Positions 17,519 to 28,500 of a DNA stretch of 64,000 nt are shown here, piece after piece (position 1 is the stretch's first letter; each line of letters starts with the position of its first letter). The notes beneath the pieces are model-generated. The model made no database searches. It had not been told where the DNA came from and saw nothing but the letters and a program-made list of their open reading frames with translations. The stretch is from the NCBI GenBank assembly GCA_965229305.1, contig CBDDIZ010000021.1, positions 79,963 to 143,962 on the forward strand, written 5' to 3'. Origin of the DNA: JALHNI01 sp965229305 (GTDB taxonomy: Bacteria; Acidobacteriota; Terriglobia; Bryobacterales; Bryobacteraceae). The position numbers and the translations under genes were made by a program.

Positions 17519-20386
17519 ATGATGGTGGCGATGCGGATCACGGCCCTTGTCCTTGTAATTCCCTGCCTCGGCCACGCCGCCGTCAGTTTCAACCGGGACA
17601 TTCGTCCGGTGCTGTCGGACACCTGTTTCCGGTGTCATGGGCCGGACCAGAGTTCGCGCATGGCGAATTTGCGGTTGGACCGGCGAGAGGATGCGCTGCA
17701 GGCGCGGCGGTCCGGAACGCCGATTGTGCCGGGGGATCCGGCCAAGTCGCTCATTGTGCAACGCATTTTCGCGGAGGGGCCACGGATGATGCCGCCCGAG
17801 GCGGCACATAAGACGCTGACCGCGGCGCAGAAGAACGCGATCCGGCAATGGGTGGCGGAGGGCGCCAAGTACGAAGGACATTGGGCGTACCAACCGGTGG
17901 GGGTGGCGAGCGGGACGATCGACAGTTGGATCGGCGAAGGGCTGAAGAAAGCGGCACTCACGCCGGCCGCGGAAGCCGATCGGCGGACGCTGGCGCGGCG
18001 CGTGACGCTCGATCTGACGGGGCTTCCGCCGGATCCGGCGGACGTGCAGGCGTTTGAGCGAAGCGGCAATTACGAGGCATTGGTCGACCGGCTGCTGGCC
18101 TCGAATGGCTTCGCCGAGAAGCAGACCATGCTGTGGCTCGACGCGGTGCGTTATGCCGATACTTGCGGCTTCCATGGCGACAATGCTTTTCCCGCGTGGC
18201 CGTATCGGAACTATGTGCTGAATAGCTTCAAGAACAATAAGCCGTTCGATGCGTTCACCCGCGAGCAGATCGCTGGCGACTTACTGCCGAATGCGACGCG
18301 GGAGCAGAAGACGGCGAGCGCGCTGCATCGGCTGACACGGACGTCGGCGGAGGGCGGCATTCAGCCCAAGGAGTATCTGGCGAAGTATGCGGCCGATCGC
18401 GTGCGGACCATTTCGTCGGTATGGCTGGGGGCAACGCTGGGTTGCGCGGAGTGCCATAACCATAAGTTCGATCCGTTTCTGGCGAAGGACTTCTACGCGA
18501 TGAAGGCGTTCTTCGCGGATATCCAGGAGACGGGGCTGGTGCCGGATCGCGGCAAGGATTCCTGGGGGAAGCAGTTGTTGCTGCCCACGCCCGCGCAGGA
18601 GGCGAGGCTCGCGGAACTGGACCGCGTGATCGCCGCCAGCACGGTGAAGGCGCCCGAGAAGGCGACGACGTTCGGCTGGGTGATTCAGAAGCCGTCACAG
18701 CTGGCGGCCACCAATGGCGCCGAACTGCGGCTGGAAAACGATTTAGTCGTGGCGCACGGCAAGAATCCGGATCATTCGACCTATGAGCTGATCTTCGACG
18801 CTGGCGAACGCGAGTGGACACACGTGGCGATTGAGGCACAATCGGCGGAAAGTCTGCCGGGCGCCAACCTGGCCCGTGGCGCGGACCGACTGGTAGTGAC
18901 CGAGGTGGAAGCGCTGGCCGATGGTCAGCCCGTGGCGTTCTCCGTGGCGGCGACGAATACGACCTTTTCGACAAAGGATCTGCCAGCAGGCGCGGCGATC
19001 GACCGTGATCCTTCAACCGGTTGGGGCGTCAACACCTATGGCGATCCGCGGGCCGCGGTGCTTTCGCTGCGATTCGCGCGGCCGGTGAAGGCGAAGCAGA
19101 TCGTATTGCGGCTGCGGCATGACTCGGCGTGGCGGCGCGCGACGACGGGCCGGTTCCGCGTGGCGTTCTCGAGCGAGGCGGTGGCGTGGCCGGTGTCGCC
19201 GGATGCCAAGTCACCGACGGTGGCGGCCGAGGTCCTGGAGCGAGAGAAGGCGTTCGCCGTGGGCGACGTCGCGTTGTTCCGGGCGCAATTGGAGCGCGAC
19301 TTACTGAGGTCGGTGGCAGCGAAGGTGGTAGTGAGTGAGAGCGGTCCGCCGGAGGTGACGCGGATTCTGCCGCGCGGCAATTGGATGGATGAAAGCGGAG
19401 CGATCGTGGAGCCGGCGATCCCGGAGTTCCTCGGGAAGTTACCGGTGACGGGCCGCGGCACGCGCTTGGACTTAGCCAACTGGATGGTGTCGCGAGACAA
19501 CCCGCTGACGGCGCGCGTCTTTGTGAATCGCATGTGGCGCCAGTTTTTCGGAACGGGCTTATCGAAGGTGTTGGACGACTTAGGGTCGCAGGGCGAATGG
19601 CCGACGCATCCGGAGTTACTCGATGCACTGGCGGCAGACTTTCAGAAGGACTGGGATGTGAAACGGCTGATCAGGCAGATTGTGCTGAGCCAGACTTATC
19701 GGCGATCGTCTGTGCCGACGCCGTCGATGCTCGAGCGTGATCCGGAGAATCGTCTGTATGCGCGGCAAAGCCGCTATCGCGTGGAGGCGGAAAGCGTGCG
19801 AGATGTGGCGCTGGCGGCGTCCGGCTTATTGAACCGCGAGTTCGGCGGCCCGAGCATCCGGCCGCCGCAGCCCGAAGGCTATCTGGCGGCTTTGAATTAT
19901 CCGATTCGCGACTATTCCGCCACCGAGGGTCCCCGGCAGTATCGGCGCGGTCTCTATGTGCACTGGCAGCGGACATTTCTGCATCCGAGCCTGATGACGT
20001 TCGATGCGCCGTCGCGGGAGGAATGCACGGTGAATCGCGTGAGTTCGAATACGCCACTGCAGGCTCTGGTGCTGTTGAATGATCCGATCTTTGTGGAGGC
20101 GGCGCGCGTGCTGGCGCAGCGCATGTACGGCGAGACGACGTTCGAGGCGCGGGTGAATCTGGCGTACTGGCAGGCGTTAAGCCGACCGGCGACGGCGGCT
20201 GAGATTGGCGTACTGCGCGAGTTCTATGCGAAGTCGCGGCAGGAGTTGACCGACGCGGCCGCGGCGGAGTTACTCGCCGTGGGTGAGGCGCCGCGGCTGT
20301 CTAACGCCGATCCGAAGGAATTAGCCGCCCTTACGACGGTGGCGCGCACGATTTTAAACTTACACGGGACTGTGACCCGGAATTAG
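17519..20386 (+). CDS. PSCyt1/DUF1549/DUF1553 protein (planctomycete-type cytochrome)
   Basis: About 955 residues from ATG 17519 (17522 and 17531 are alternatives). A signal (MRITALVLVIPCLGHA) is followed by the PSCyt1 haem motif CFRCHGPD (C-x-x-C-H, about 38). The DUF1549 region follows (LLASNGFAEKQTMLWLDAVR, FTREQIAGDLLP, GCAECHNHKFDPF, which contains a second C-x-x-C-H). A discoidin-like insert spans about 415-560. The C-terminal DUF1553 part includes NPLTARVFVNRMWRQFFG and SNTPLQALVLLNDPIFVEAA. These proteins are always found with DUF1501 partners, as here ten bases downstream. The role is unknown, probably periplasmic redox or polysaccharide-related. Confidence 0.93.
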   Translation: MMVAMRITALVLVIPCLGHAAVSFNRDIRPVLSDTCFRCHGPDQSSRMANLRLDRREDALQARRSGTPIVPGDPAKSLIVQRIFAEGPRMMPPEAAHKTLTAAQKNAIRQWVAEGAKYEGHWAYQPVGVASGTIDSWIGEGLKKAALTPAAEADRRTLARRVTLDLTGLPPDPADVQAFERSGNYEALVDRLLASNGFAEKQTMLWLDAVRYADTCGFHGDNAFPAWPYRNYVLNSFKNNKPFDAFTREQIAGDLLPNATREQKTASALHRLTRTSAEGGIQPKEYLAKYAADRVRTISSVWLGATLGCAECHNHKFDPFLAKDFYAMKAFFADIQETGLVPDRGKDSWGKQLLLPTPAQEARLAELDRVIAASTVKAPEKATTFGWVIQKPSQLAATNGAELRLENDLVVAHGKNPDHSTYELIFDAGEREWTHVAIEAQSAESLPGANLARGADRLVVTEVEALADGQPVAFSVAATNTTFSTKDLPAGAAIDRDPSTGWGVNTYGDPRAAVLSLRFARPVKAKQIVLRLRHDSAWRRATTGRFRVAFSSEAVAWPVSPDAKSPTVAAEVLEREKAFAVGDVALFRAQLERDLLRSVAAKVVVSESGPPEVTRILPRGNWMDESGAIVEPAIPEFLGKLPVTGRGTRLDLANWMVSRDNPLTARVFVNRMWRQFFGTGLSKVLDDLGSQGEWPTHPELLDALAADFQKDWDVKRLIRQIVLSQTYRRSSVPTPSMLERDPENRLYARQSRYRVEAESVRDVALAASGLLNREFGGPSIRPPQPEGYLAALNYPIRDYSATEGPRQYRRGLYVHWQRTFLHPSLMTFDAPSREECTVNRVSSNTPLQALVLLNDPIFVEAARVLAQRMYGETTFEARVNLAYWQALSRPATAAEIGVLREFYAKSRQELTDAAAAELLAVGEAPRLSNADPKELAALTTVARTILNLHGTVTRN

Positions 20387-20395
20387 GACGAACCG

Positions 20396-21760
20396 ATGAC
20401 GAACCTTCACCGCCGCGCCTTTCTGGGCCGCACTGCCGCGGGCTTTGGCCTTACCGCGCTGCAATCACTGTTGGCCGCTACGGGAACGCATCATGCCGCC
20501 AAGGCCAAGCGCGTTATCTTTCTCTACCAAGCCGGCGGACCGTCGCACCTGGAGCTCTTTGACCCGAAGCCTAAGCTCAACAGCATGCATGGGCAAGGCA
20601 TGCCGGAGAGCTTTACGAAGGGGCAACAGATCGCACAGTTGCAGGGGAAGCCACTGCTTTGCTTTGGCGCGCAGCATCCTTTCCAACGATACGGGAAGGC
20701 CGGGACGGAGATCTCGTCGCTGTTTCCGCAGATCGGAGGCGTGCTCGATGAAGCTTGCCTGGTGCGCTCGATGTGGACCGAGCAGATCAATCATGATCCG
20801 GCTCATACGTTGATGAATACGGGCTCGATACTGGCCGGGCGTCCGTCGATGGGGTCGTGGGCGGTGTATGGCTTGGGCACGGAGTCCGCCGATTTGCCGG
20901 GTTTTGTGGTGATGGTGTCGAACGGTAAAGGCGGGCAGGCACAGCCAATCGCGGCGCGGCAGTGGTCCGCGGGAATGCTGCCCTCGAAGTATCAGGGTGT
21001 GAAGTTTCAGTCCGTCGGCGATCCGGTGTTGTATCTCGAGAATCCGCCGGGGATGAGCGCGAAGTTACAGCAGGATTCCATCGGAGCGATCACGGCGTTG
21101 CAGCGGCTGGAGCAGAAGTCGCTGGGCGATCCGGAAGTGCAGACGCGGATCGCGCAATATGAGATGGCCTATCGGATGCAGACGAGCGTGCCCGGCTTGA
21201 TGGACTTTTCGAGCGAGCCGGCGAGCGTGATGGAGGCCTACGGGGCGACGCCGGGCGATGGCTCCTTTGCCTCGAACTGTCTGCTGGCGCGGCGGCTGGC
21301 CGAACGCGGCGTCCGCTTTATCCAGCTGTATCACCGCGATTGGGATCATCACGGCGGCATCAAGAAAGGCATTGAACAAAAGGCGGGCGAAGTGGACCGC
21401 CCGACCGCGGCGTTAATTCGTGACTTGAAGCAGCGCGGCATGCTGGACGACACGCTGGTGGTGTGGGGGGGCGAGTTCGGACGGACACCAATGTCGCAGG
21501 GCGGCGACGGACGCGACCATCACATCAAGGGCTTTAGCTACTTGCTCGCCGGCGGCGGCATCCGGCCGGGGATAACTTACGGCGCCACGGACGACTTAGG
21601 CTATGCCGCAGTCGACCAGCCGGTGAGCGTCCATGATTTTCATGCGACGATGTTGCACTTACTCGGGATGAATCACTTGCGCCTGACGATCAAGTATCAA
21701 GGCCTGGACGTCCGGCTGACCGGCATCAGCGGCGAAGTGGTGTCCGGGATTCTCGCCTAA
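20396..21760 (+). CDS. DUF1501 family exported protein
   Basis: 454 residues with a twin-arginine-type signal (RRAFLGRTAAGFGLTALQSL). It has the DUF1501 alkaline-phosphatase-like fold: YQAGGPSHLELFDPKP near 45, SNCLLARRLAERGVRF near 290, YHRDWDHHGGIKKG, and TLVVWGGEFGRTPMSQ (about 355). It ends in DFHATMLHLLGMNH and KYQGLDVRLTG, both typical. It starts ten bases after the PSCyt1 gene, forming the common two-gene unit. The enzymatic activity is not established for the family. Confidence 0.93.
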   Translation: MTNLHRRAFLGRTAAGFGLTALQSLLAATGTHHAAKAKRVIFLYQAGGPSHLELFDPKPKLNSMHGQGMPESFTKGQQIAQLQGKPLLCFGAQHPFQRYGKAGTEISSLFPQIGGVLDEACLVRSMWTEQINHDPAHTLMNTGSILAGRPSMGSWAVYGLGTESADLPGFVVMVSNGKGGQAQPIAARQWSAGMLPSKYQGVKFQSVGDPVLYLENPPGMSAKLQQDSIGAITALQRLEQKSLGDPEVQTRIAQYEMAYRMQTSVPGLMDFSSEPASVMEAYGATPGDGSFASNCLLARRLAERGVRFIQLYHRDWDHHGGIKKGIEQKAGEVDRPTAALIRDLKQRGMLDDTLVVWGGEFGRTPMSQGGDGRDHHIKGFSYLLAGGGIRPGITYGATDDLGYAAVDQPVSVHDFHATMLHLLGMNHLRLTIKYQGLDVRLTGISGEVVSGILA

Positions 21761-22860
21761 GGGTTGGCCTGCTTGGTGAGCTCGCGAATCAGCTTCACCT
21801 CTTCTTCCCGATACGGCTTGCCGTCCTCGCGGAAGACTTCGTGGAACCAGACGGCGGGTTCACGGCCGCCGACATAAGGCTGCTTCCAGGAATCCCAGGG
21901 CAGATGGGTCTGGGTCTTGCCCTGGACGAGTCCCCAACTGTAAGCGGCGACACGATGCTTAAGCGCCAGAGGCAGCGAGCCCTCAAACGTACTTTTGTTG
22001 CCACGGGCCATGTACTCGGTGCAGAGGATCGGACGACCGTAACGCTTGAGGGCAAGGATGCGGGCCTCAAACTTCGCGGGCTCGCTGTAGTCGTGGAAGG
22101 AGAGCACGTCGGACTGCGTGAGTTGGATGCGCATCACCGGAGTCAGTTGCGCGTCGGTGGCCCAATTGCCAACCCACACGCCACTGGTGAGGGGTTGCGT
22201 CGGCTTGGCCGCACGAGCCCACGCGAAGGCTTTCGGCAGGAGCGCCTCGACGAGGGCGACTTTATCCGGCGGCTCCTGCTTGCCATAGGACGAGGTGTTC
22301 GGATTATCCGGCTCGTTCCAGATATCCCACGCGAGCACCCGGCGATCCTTAGCGAACGCACCAACCACACCTTTCACGTATGCTTCGAGCCGCGGATACT
22401 CGGCGGGATCCTGCAAGGCCTTCGCACCGGGCCCCTGCACCCATCCGGAGTTGTGAACGCCGGGCTTGGGCCCGCGCTGTTTACCAACTTGCGGAAACGG
22501 GTCCCAAACGGAATCGAAGAGCACAAACATGGGACGGATATTATGTTTGGCGCAGATCGTGAGGAACGTGTCGATGCGGTTGCGATAGCCGCTCGGGTCG
22601 TTCGCCCAAACCAAGTCGTGCAGGAAGACGCGCATGGTGTTCATACCGATGGCCTGCGCCCAGCCGAGTTCCAAGTCGATGCGGGCGGGATCGAAGGTGT
22701 CGGCCTGCCACATCTCCAGTTGGTTGATGGCGGAGGCGGGCGAGTAATTGCCGCCGACCAGCCACGGCTGCTTCTGATACCAGGCGTTAGCTTGAGCCGG
22801 CGTCCAGCGCGCCTCCTGGGCGGAGAGGGTGCAAGCGAGGAAGAAGAGAAGGCGATTCAT
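21757..22860 (-). CDS. exported glycoside hydrolase, GH5-like (clan A)
   Basis: 367 residues with a short signal (MNRLLFFLACTLSAQ). The TIM-barrel hydrolase pattern is clear: GMNTMRVFLHDLVW (about 72), the acid/base Glu in VLAWDIWNEPDNPN (about 183) and the nucleophile Glu in RPILCTEYMARG (about 286). Other motifs are VLSFHDYSEP and AYSWGLVQGKTQTHLPWDSW. Cellulase, mannanase or xylanase-like activity is possible; the substrate is unknown. Its ATG overlaps the stop of the PHP-like gene by four bases, so it is the last gene of the kduI operon. Confidence 0.88.
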   Translation of the reverse strand: MNRLLFFLACTLSAQEARWTPAQANAWYQKQPWLVGGNYSPASAINQLEMWQADTFDPARIDLELGWAQAIGMNTMRVFLHDLVWANDPSGYRNRIDTFLTICAKHNIRPMFVLFDSVWDPFPQVGKQRGPKPGVHNSGWVQGPGAKALQDPAEYPRLEAYVKGVVGAFAKDRRVLAWDIWNEPDNPNTSSYGKQEPPDKVALVEALLPKAFAWARAAKPTQPLTSGVWVGNWATDAQLTPVMRIQLTQSDVLSFHDYSEPAKFEARILALKRYGRPILCTEYMARGNKSTFEGSLPLALKHRVAAYSWGLVQGKTQTHLPWDSWKQPYVGGREPAVWFHEVFREDGKPYREEEVKLIRELTKQANP

Positions 22861-25563
22861 CGTGGAAGGATTTTTCGGAAGAGCTCCTCGACAATCTGAC
22901 GATTGTCTTGGGTGTACAAATACTCGTTATACACCCAGGGGTCACCCAACGCCACCACACGGCCCTTGCCGACGGAGACGGACGCCATCATCGGCGTGCC
23001 GTTCTCGGCCAGAAGCGTCTCGGCGTTGGTGGCGGACAACTTGAGTGGAGCCAAGTCGACTCCGTAGAACTTCAGCCCGGGAGTGAACCAGCCGCCAGCG
23101 GGCGTGCGTAGGGTGGAGCTTGGCACTGCCGCTGGCGTCGACGTGCTTTTTCTCGATGAACTCGATGCCGAACCGGGTGGCCAGGGCGTTGAGCCGGGTG
23201 AACTCGGCGTTGCCGGGATCGTTGCCGAAGAGCAGGAGCGTGCCGCCCTCGTTGACCCACTTAACCAGGGCTTGAATCTCGCCGTCCTGGATGGCGTTCG
23301 GCGACGCTGTCTCCGCGGGCGTATCGGGATCGACAATGATGAGAGCGTTGAGCCCTCGCAGAGTCTCTGCCGAGAGCGCCGACTTCACCGTGCGCGGCTC
23401 GGCGCCCAGGCTCTTGAGGATGTGGCTGAGGCCGGAGTAGCCGCCCTGATACGTGCCTTCCCAGTAGTAATGCGGCTGCGCTTCGCGATTGTGCCAGGCA
23501 TCGACGGCCACCGCCGACAGAGGCTTCTCATTCCAGGTGGGATTGGCAAAGGCGCCATTGCCCGCCACATCCCAGACGGCGACTCGAGCCCAGCGCCATC
23601 CGGGCGCGGCGAACTCAAACGCGATCTTGTGGGTGCCGAAGGCGGCGGTCGATTCGAGGGAGTAACGATGGCGGAAAGTCTGCTGGCCGTCGCCCCACAC
23701 GACTTCCGCGAACTGCAGCGGGAGGGTGTTGGTGAAGTCCGCCGTCACTTTCAGTCTGCCGGGAGCTGATTCGCGAACTGAATGCGACGGCATCAGAACC
23801 TCGCCGGTGGACATGAAGAACTCGCCCTTCTCCATGGCGCGCAGGATCTCGCCTTGATTCTCAAAGGTGGGCAGCTTGGACGCCTTTACATAGTTGATAT
23901 TCATGTGGGCGTATAACTCGTGCGTGTGGTCGATCTGGAACACATCGACTTCGCTGAGCAGTAACTTGCGGAGGCCCCAGTTACTCATGTCGTCCAGGAG
24001 ATTGAGCGAGCGCTCACCGAGCCGCGGTGACGCCATATCGGCGGGCATCTGCTTCCAGCCGGCACCGACGTAAGTGTTGTCGAGGAAGTGTTCGGCATAG
24101 CGGATGCGGTCCGGATAGCCTTTTGAGCCTTTGGTGCGGGGATGCGTCTGGTAGGCGAAGCCCTTCTCGGCGCGCATCATGTCGAGCAGTGCCTTCGCGC
24201 TGCCGATCTGGTAGACGGTGCCGTAGCCAGGGACTTCTTTCTTGGAAGAAGGCGAATTCGGCGGCCCCATGATCCAGTAGACAGGCTTGGGGAACGCGAC
24301 GGCCCAATGGCCGCCGTAATGGACATTGGCCTCTTCGGAGGGCATCAGCAGGAACTTGCCGTCGCTCTGCGCGCGGCAATAGTCGTAGTAGGCTTTGAGC
24401 TCCTTGAGACGCAGCTCGGTTTGGTCTTGCGGATGGCCGTCACCATGGAAGTCGGCAATGATGGCGGCATCCACCCCCATCTCGGAGAGGACGGGCTTGA
24501 AGGGCGGCACCCACTTCTCAGGATTCGCCTGCGCCATGGCCTGAACCGTATAGGCCAGATGCCAATGCGGGGCGACCGTGACGTAGCCATCCAGGTGACG
24601 GAACTTATCGCGATTGGTGTAGCGCGTAACTTCATCCAGCAAGGGCTGTGCGGCGCCGTCGCTGAGGAGATAGAAGACCGACATGCGCTGGTCGGTGCCG
24701 GGCGGCGCGTTCATCCAGGGGTAAAAGCGCGAGTTATCGTCCGGCAGTTGACGGATGCCGAGCGACACTTGGCCACGGAACGAAGTGTGCCAGAGGTAGC
24801 CCATGTTCGTGGTGAAGTCACGAGGCATGAAGTACTTGTGGGGGGCCGGAAAGACGGCGACGGTGCCGCCCTGAGCGCGGGCCGCGAGGGTGCGGTACCG
24901 CACCTGGACCGGCAAGCGCTCGGAAGTATTCGGGTGCTCGACCCGAAGTTTTCCCTCCGTATCGTAGTAAGTCACCTCCGAGTCCATGTTATTGCCGGGA
25001 CGCGAGTCGCGCGGCACGGCCATGCGCAGGCCGGCATCGTAGAAGTAAGCGGTGTCAGGCTCACTGGTGGACGCCACCGCGGCTTGCTGAATCAGACGAC
25101 TGCCGGGGAAGAAGACGTAACGGATGGAGCCTTGAAAGATGCCCATACGGAAACCGTCAAAGGTGAGCTCGACGCGGTTACCCAACGTTTCCGCGCGCGC
25201 AGCCGTGGGAGTGAGGGTACCCAGATAGCTGCGCGTGCCTTCGGGATGCGTGGGCGGAAAGTCAAAGAACTCGTCGAAACCGCCACGCCGTTTGCCCGTC
25301 TGGCAGTTATAGAGGGGGACGGCGTTCTGCACGACGACCTTGCCATCAACGCGGATCGCGGCAATGAGCGGACGCGCGGGTTCCAGGTTGAAAACGGCCT
25401 CCCAACGGCGGCTCCCTTCATCCTGCCAACGGACCACCGCCGTATCGTTCTCGCTCGCAACACTGACCGGGCCAGCCTTGACCGCCGACAGGTCGAGCGG
25501 CACCGGAGCGGCCCAGAGGCCGGCCGAAAGGGCGGCCGCCAACAGCCAAGTACGTTTACACAT
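22857..25563 (-). CDS. large exported PHP-like protein with C-terminal GATase/ThuA-like part; one frameshift in this sequence
   Basis: From ATG 25563 (signal MCKRTWLLAAALSAGLWA), about 900 residues once one shift is repaired. The central part has PHP-phosphoesterase-like motifs (AAIIADFHGDGHPQDQTELR, LMPSEEANVHYGGHW, FAYQTHPRTKG). The last 200 residues resemble a GATase/DUF4350 fold (LNALIIVDPDTPAE, VKWVNEGGTLLLFGND, SVGKGRVVALGDPWVYNEY). The frame breaks near 23111-23113: dropping one base of a CCC run (minus strand) joins AKLHL to RTPAGGWFTPG and continues to the stop at 22857. It lies between the TonB receptor and the GH5-like gene in one operon. Function is probably carbohydrate-related. 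Confidence 0.78.
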
Positions 25564-25578
25564 AGAGACCACTTTCTA

Positions 25579-28500
25579 TCAGAACTTCAGGCGCGCCTGG
25601 AAGAGCAGGAAGCGCATGGTGCTCGAGGTATTGTTGGTGACGCGACCGAAGTTGGTGGAGGTCGGGTCCATGTTGGGGTTCTCGAACTGCGAGTGGTTCG
25701 CGACGTTGAGCGCGTCCATGCGGAGTTGGAAAGTGAAACGCTCGCTGAGGCGAATGTCGCGCTGGATGTTCGCGTCCATGCGGTTGAGTCCATCACCACG
25801 GGCACCGTCGATGCGCGTGGGAAAGACGCGGGCTTGGAACGCCGCCGGCACCTTGCTGGCGTCGCGTTCGAAGCCGTCGGTGTTGAACCAACGGTCGAGC
25901 GTGCGCGCGCCGCTGTTGATGTTGGCGAGATCGCCAGAGTAGAACAGGTTGCCCCAATCCAACAGTGCGCCGGGCTGCCATTCGTACGTGGCGGCGACCT
26001 GCCAGCCGCCAGCGATTGCACTCATGATGCCGCGCTGCAAGAAGGCGCGACCGCGGCCGAAGGGGAGCTCATAGATGCCCGTGGCAGCGAAGCGGCGCGG
26101 CACGCCCGCATTCGTCTGGCGATAGCTGGGGTCGGCATCGAACTCGTTGTAGTAGTAAAGGCGATCGCGTTCGTAAAGGCCGGTGAAGTTGGCGTTGAGC
26201 GTAAAGCCGCCGGAGAAGCGGCGCTGGAAGCTGGCTTCAATGGAATGCGTCTTCACAGCGCCAGCCGTGTCCGAGTTGTCGCGCACGTCGTTCATTTGCG
26301 GAAATGGCCGGAGCAGACGATTCTTCTGGATGGTGGGGCTGGTGAAGAAGCCACGCGAGGCGAGCGCCTGATAGAGGACGGGGTCACTCGACTGGAGGCT
26401 GGCGAAGTTCTGCACGGCGAAGGGATTCGTCACGTTCGCGTTCAGGTTGCTGGCGAGCGCGTTATTGCGGACCGAAGTCGTGTTCCAGAACTGTGCGGGT
26501 AGATAATCGAGCCGTCGCTGCAGCCGAATCTGATCCGAGTAGGAGCCGGCATAACCGACCGAGACGATCATGTTGGAGCCGATCTGCCGCTGGACGTCGA
26601 CTCGCCAACGCTGCTGACGGGCGCGCGGAACGACATCGGCAAAGTAGTTCCAACCGCTGCCGGTGCGGGCCAGCAGTCCCTGACCCGCGCCCACGGGAGA
26701 ATCGAAGCGCGTGCCATCGGCGCGGACCGGGAAAGGATTGGTGAGGGGAGAACTGCCGGCACCGGGATTACCGGAGAGCCAGGTGACGCCGAAGTCATTC
26801 GTGATGGGGCTGACGGTCGCGCGGCTGAACCCGGACTGATCGGGACCATTGTTCTGGGCGTTCAGCGTGTCGAAGTAAATGCCGTAACCGCCGCGGACCA
26901 CCGTCTTCTGGTTGAGTTGGTAGGCGGCACCCAAGCGTGGTAGGAGCATGAACTCGCCGCGCTGCAAACTACGCATGGCGCCATTGACGCCGGGATAGAC
27001 GGAACCGCCCACCACCGAGAACTGGGCGGCGGCTAATTCTGGAATCGGGTTCCGGGCATAGGCAGCTTGAGCAGCGTCGGTGATCGGTAACTTCGCCGAC
27101 TTATCGAACCAGCCAATCATGCGGTCGTACCGCTCGGTGCGGCCCCATTCGTACTCCATGCGTAAGCCGAGGATCAAAGTGAGCCGGGAGTTCACGCGCC
27201 AAGAGTCCTGGCCGAACCAACCGGTGTACGGATTACGCATGGCGTAACTGGCGTTGGTATCGATCGTCGCCGAGGCGGGCAGGCCCATGAGGTAAGCAGC
27301 GTAGGAGTGGCCGAGCGTCGCCGCCGGCGTGAGGAAGTCCTCTTCGCGGCTGGTGAATTTGTTCGAGAACTGGAAGCGGCCGTTCACTTGGCCGGGGTCG
27401 CCACCGAGGCGGCGATGGTCGCGGAAGTCGACGCCCGCGGTCAGCGTATGGCGGCCACGGATGTGGGTCATATTCACCTTCCCGGAGAGCAACTCGAAGT
27501 GAGTGAAGGCGGGTACCGCCTGGCCGAGCGTGTCGTAGCCGTCGATCGCCATGATCGGTAAGGCGTGATTGTCGCCGGCCTTGTCATCGAGGTAGGCGGG
27601 CAGACCGACGGTGCTAGGCTTGAAGGCCGTGGCAACGGAAGTGAGGATGTTGCCTTCTTTGAAGTGGTTGGCGGAACCGCCTACGTCAAAGACAGTGTTG
27701 CTGGTCGGCGTGTAGACCCAGTTGGCGGTGACGCCGAGGTTGTTGCGGTTGACCCCGTTGGTCTGTAAACCGCGCGCGGTTTCGTAGGTCCAATCCTGGC
27801 GGTCTTCACGATACTTCAGCCAGCTCCAGCGGCCATAGAAGCGGTTCTTCTCGGAGTGCTGATAATCGAAACGGTTGGCGATGGCGCCATAACTCCAGTT
27901 ATAGGGCTCGGCGACACCCAGGTAGTTATTCAAGGGCTCCAGATTTGCGCGTGCGGGGTTGTTGTTCGGCGTGGGAAAGAACTTCGAGTAAGTCGCGTTG
28001 GTGGGATTGATGATGCGCGAGGAGGGCACAATGTTGCCGACGAGCGGATCGCGGATGAAGTGACCAGGGCGGTTAGGATCCTGGCGGACGCTCAGCGGGT
28101 CGTAGATCTGATAACGGGCGCCGATGGCCAGCAGATCGGAGAAGTCGCCGGCGCGGTGAGCCAAGCTGGGGACAGTGTGATTGAAGGTGGACTCAGTGGT
28201 CTTCTTGTCTTCAAAGCCGTCGTAGCTGAAGAAGAAGAACAGCTTGTTGCGACCATTGACGAGCTTCGGAATCACGATGGGTCCGCCGACGGTGCCGGCG
28301 TAGTTGTTGGAGTGACCCGACGGCTGCTTCGGCGAATTGCGGAGCTGGTTGGCCAGCGTCGGGTTGCCGGCGGCCTCGGCAGCGGAAATATTGCGATAGT
28401 ACTGCTGCTTCACAAAGAAGCGAGTGCCATTCCAGCGCTGCTGCCAGTGCTGCTCCGTCAGCGTGCCGTGCAGGCTGTTGGTGCCGGACTTGGTCATGAT

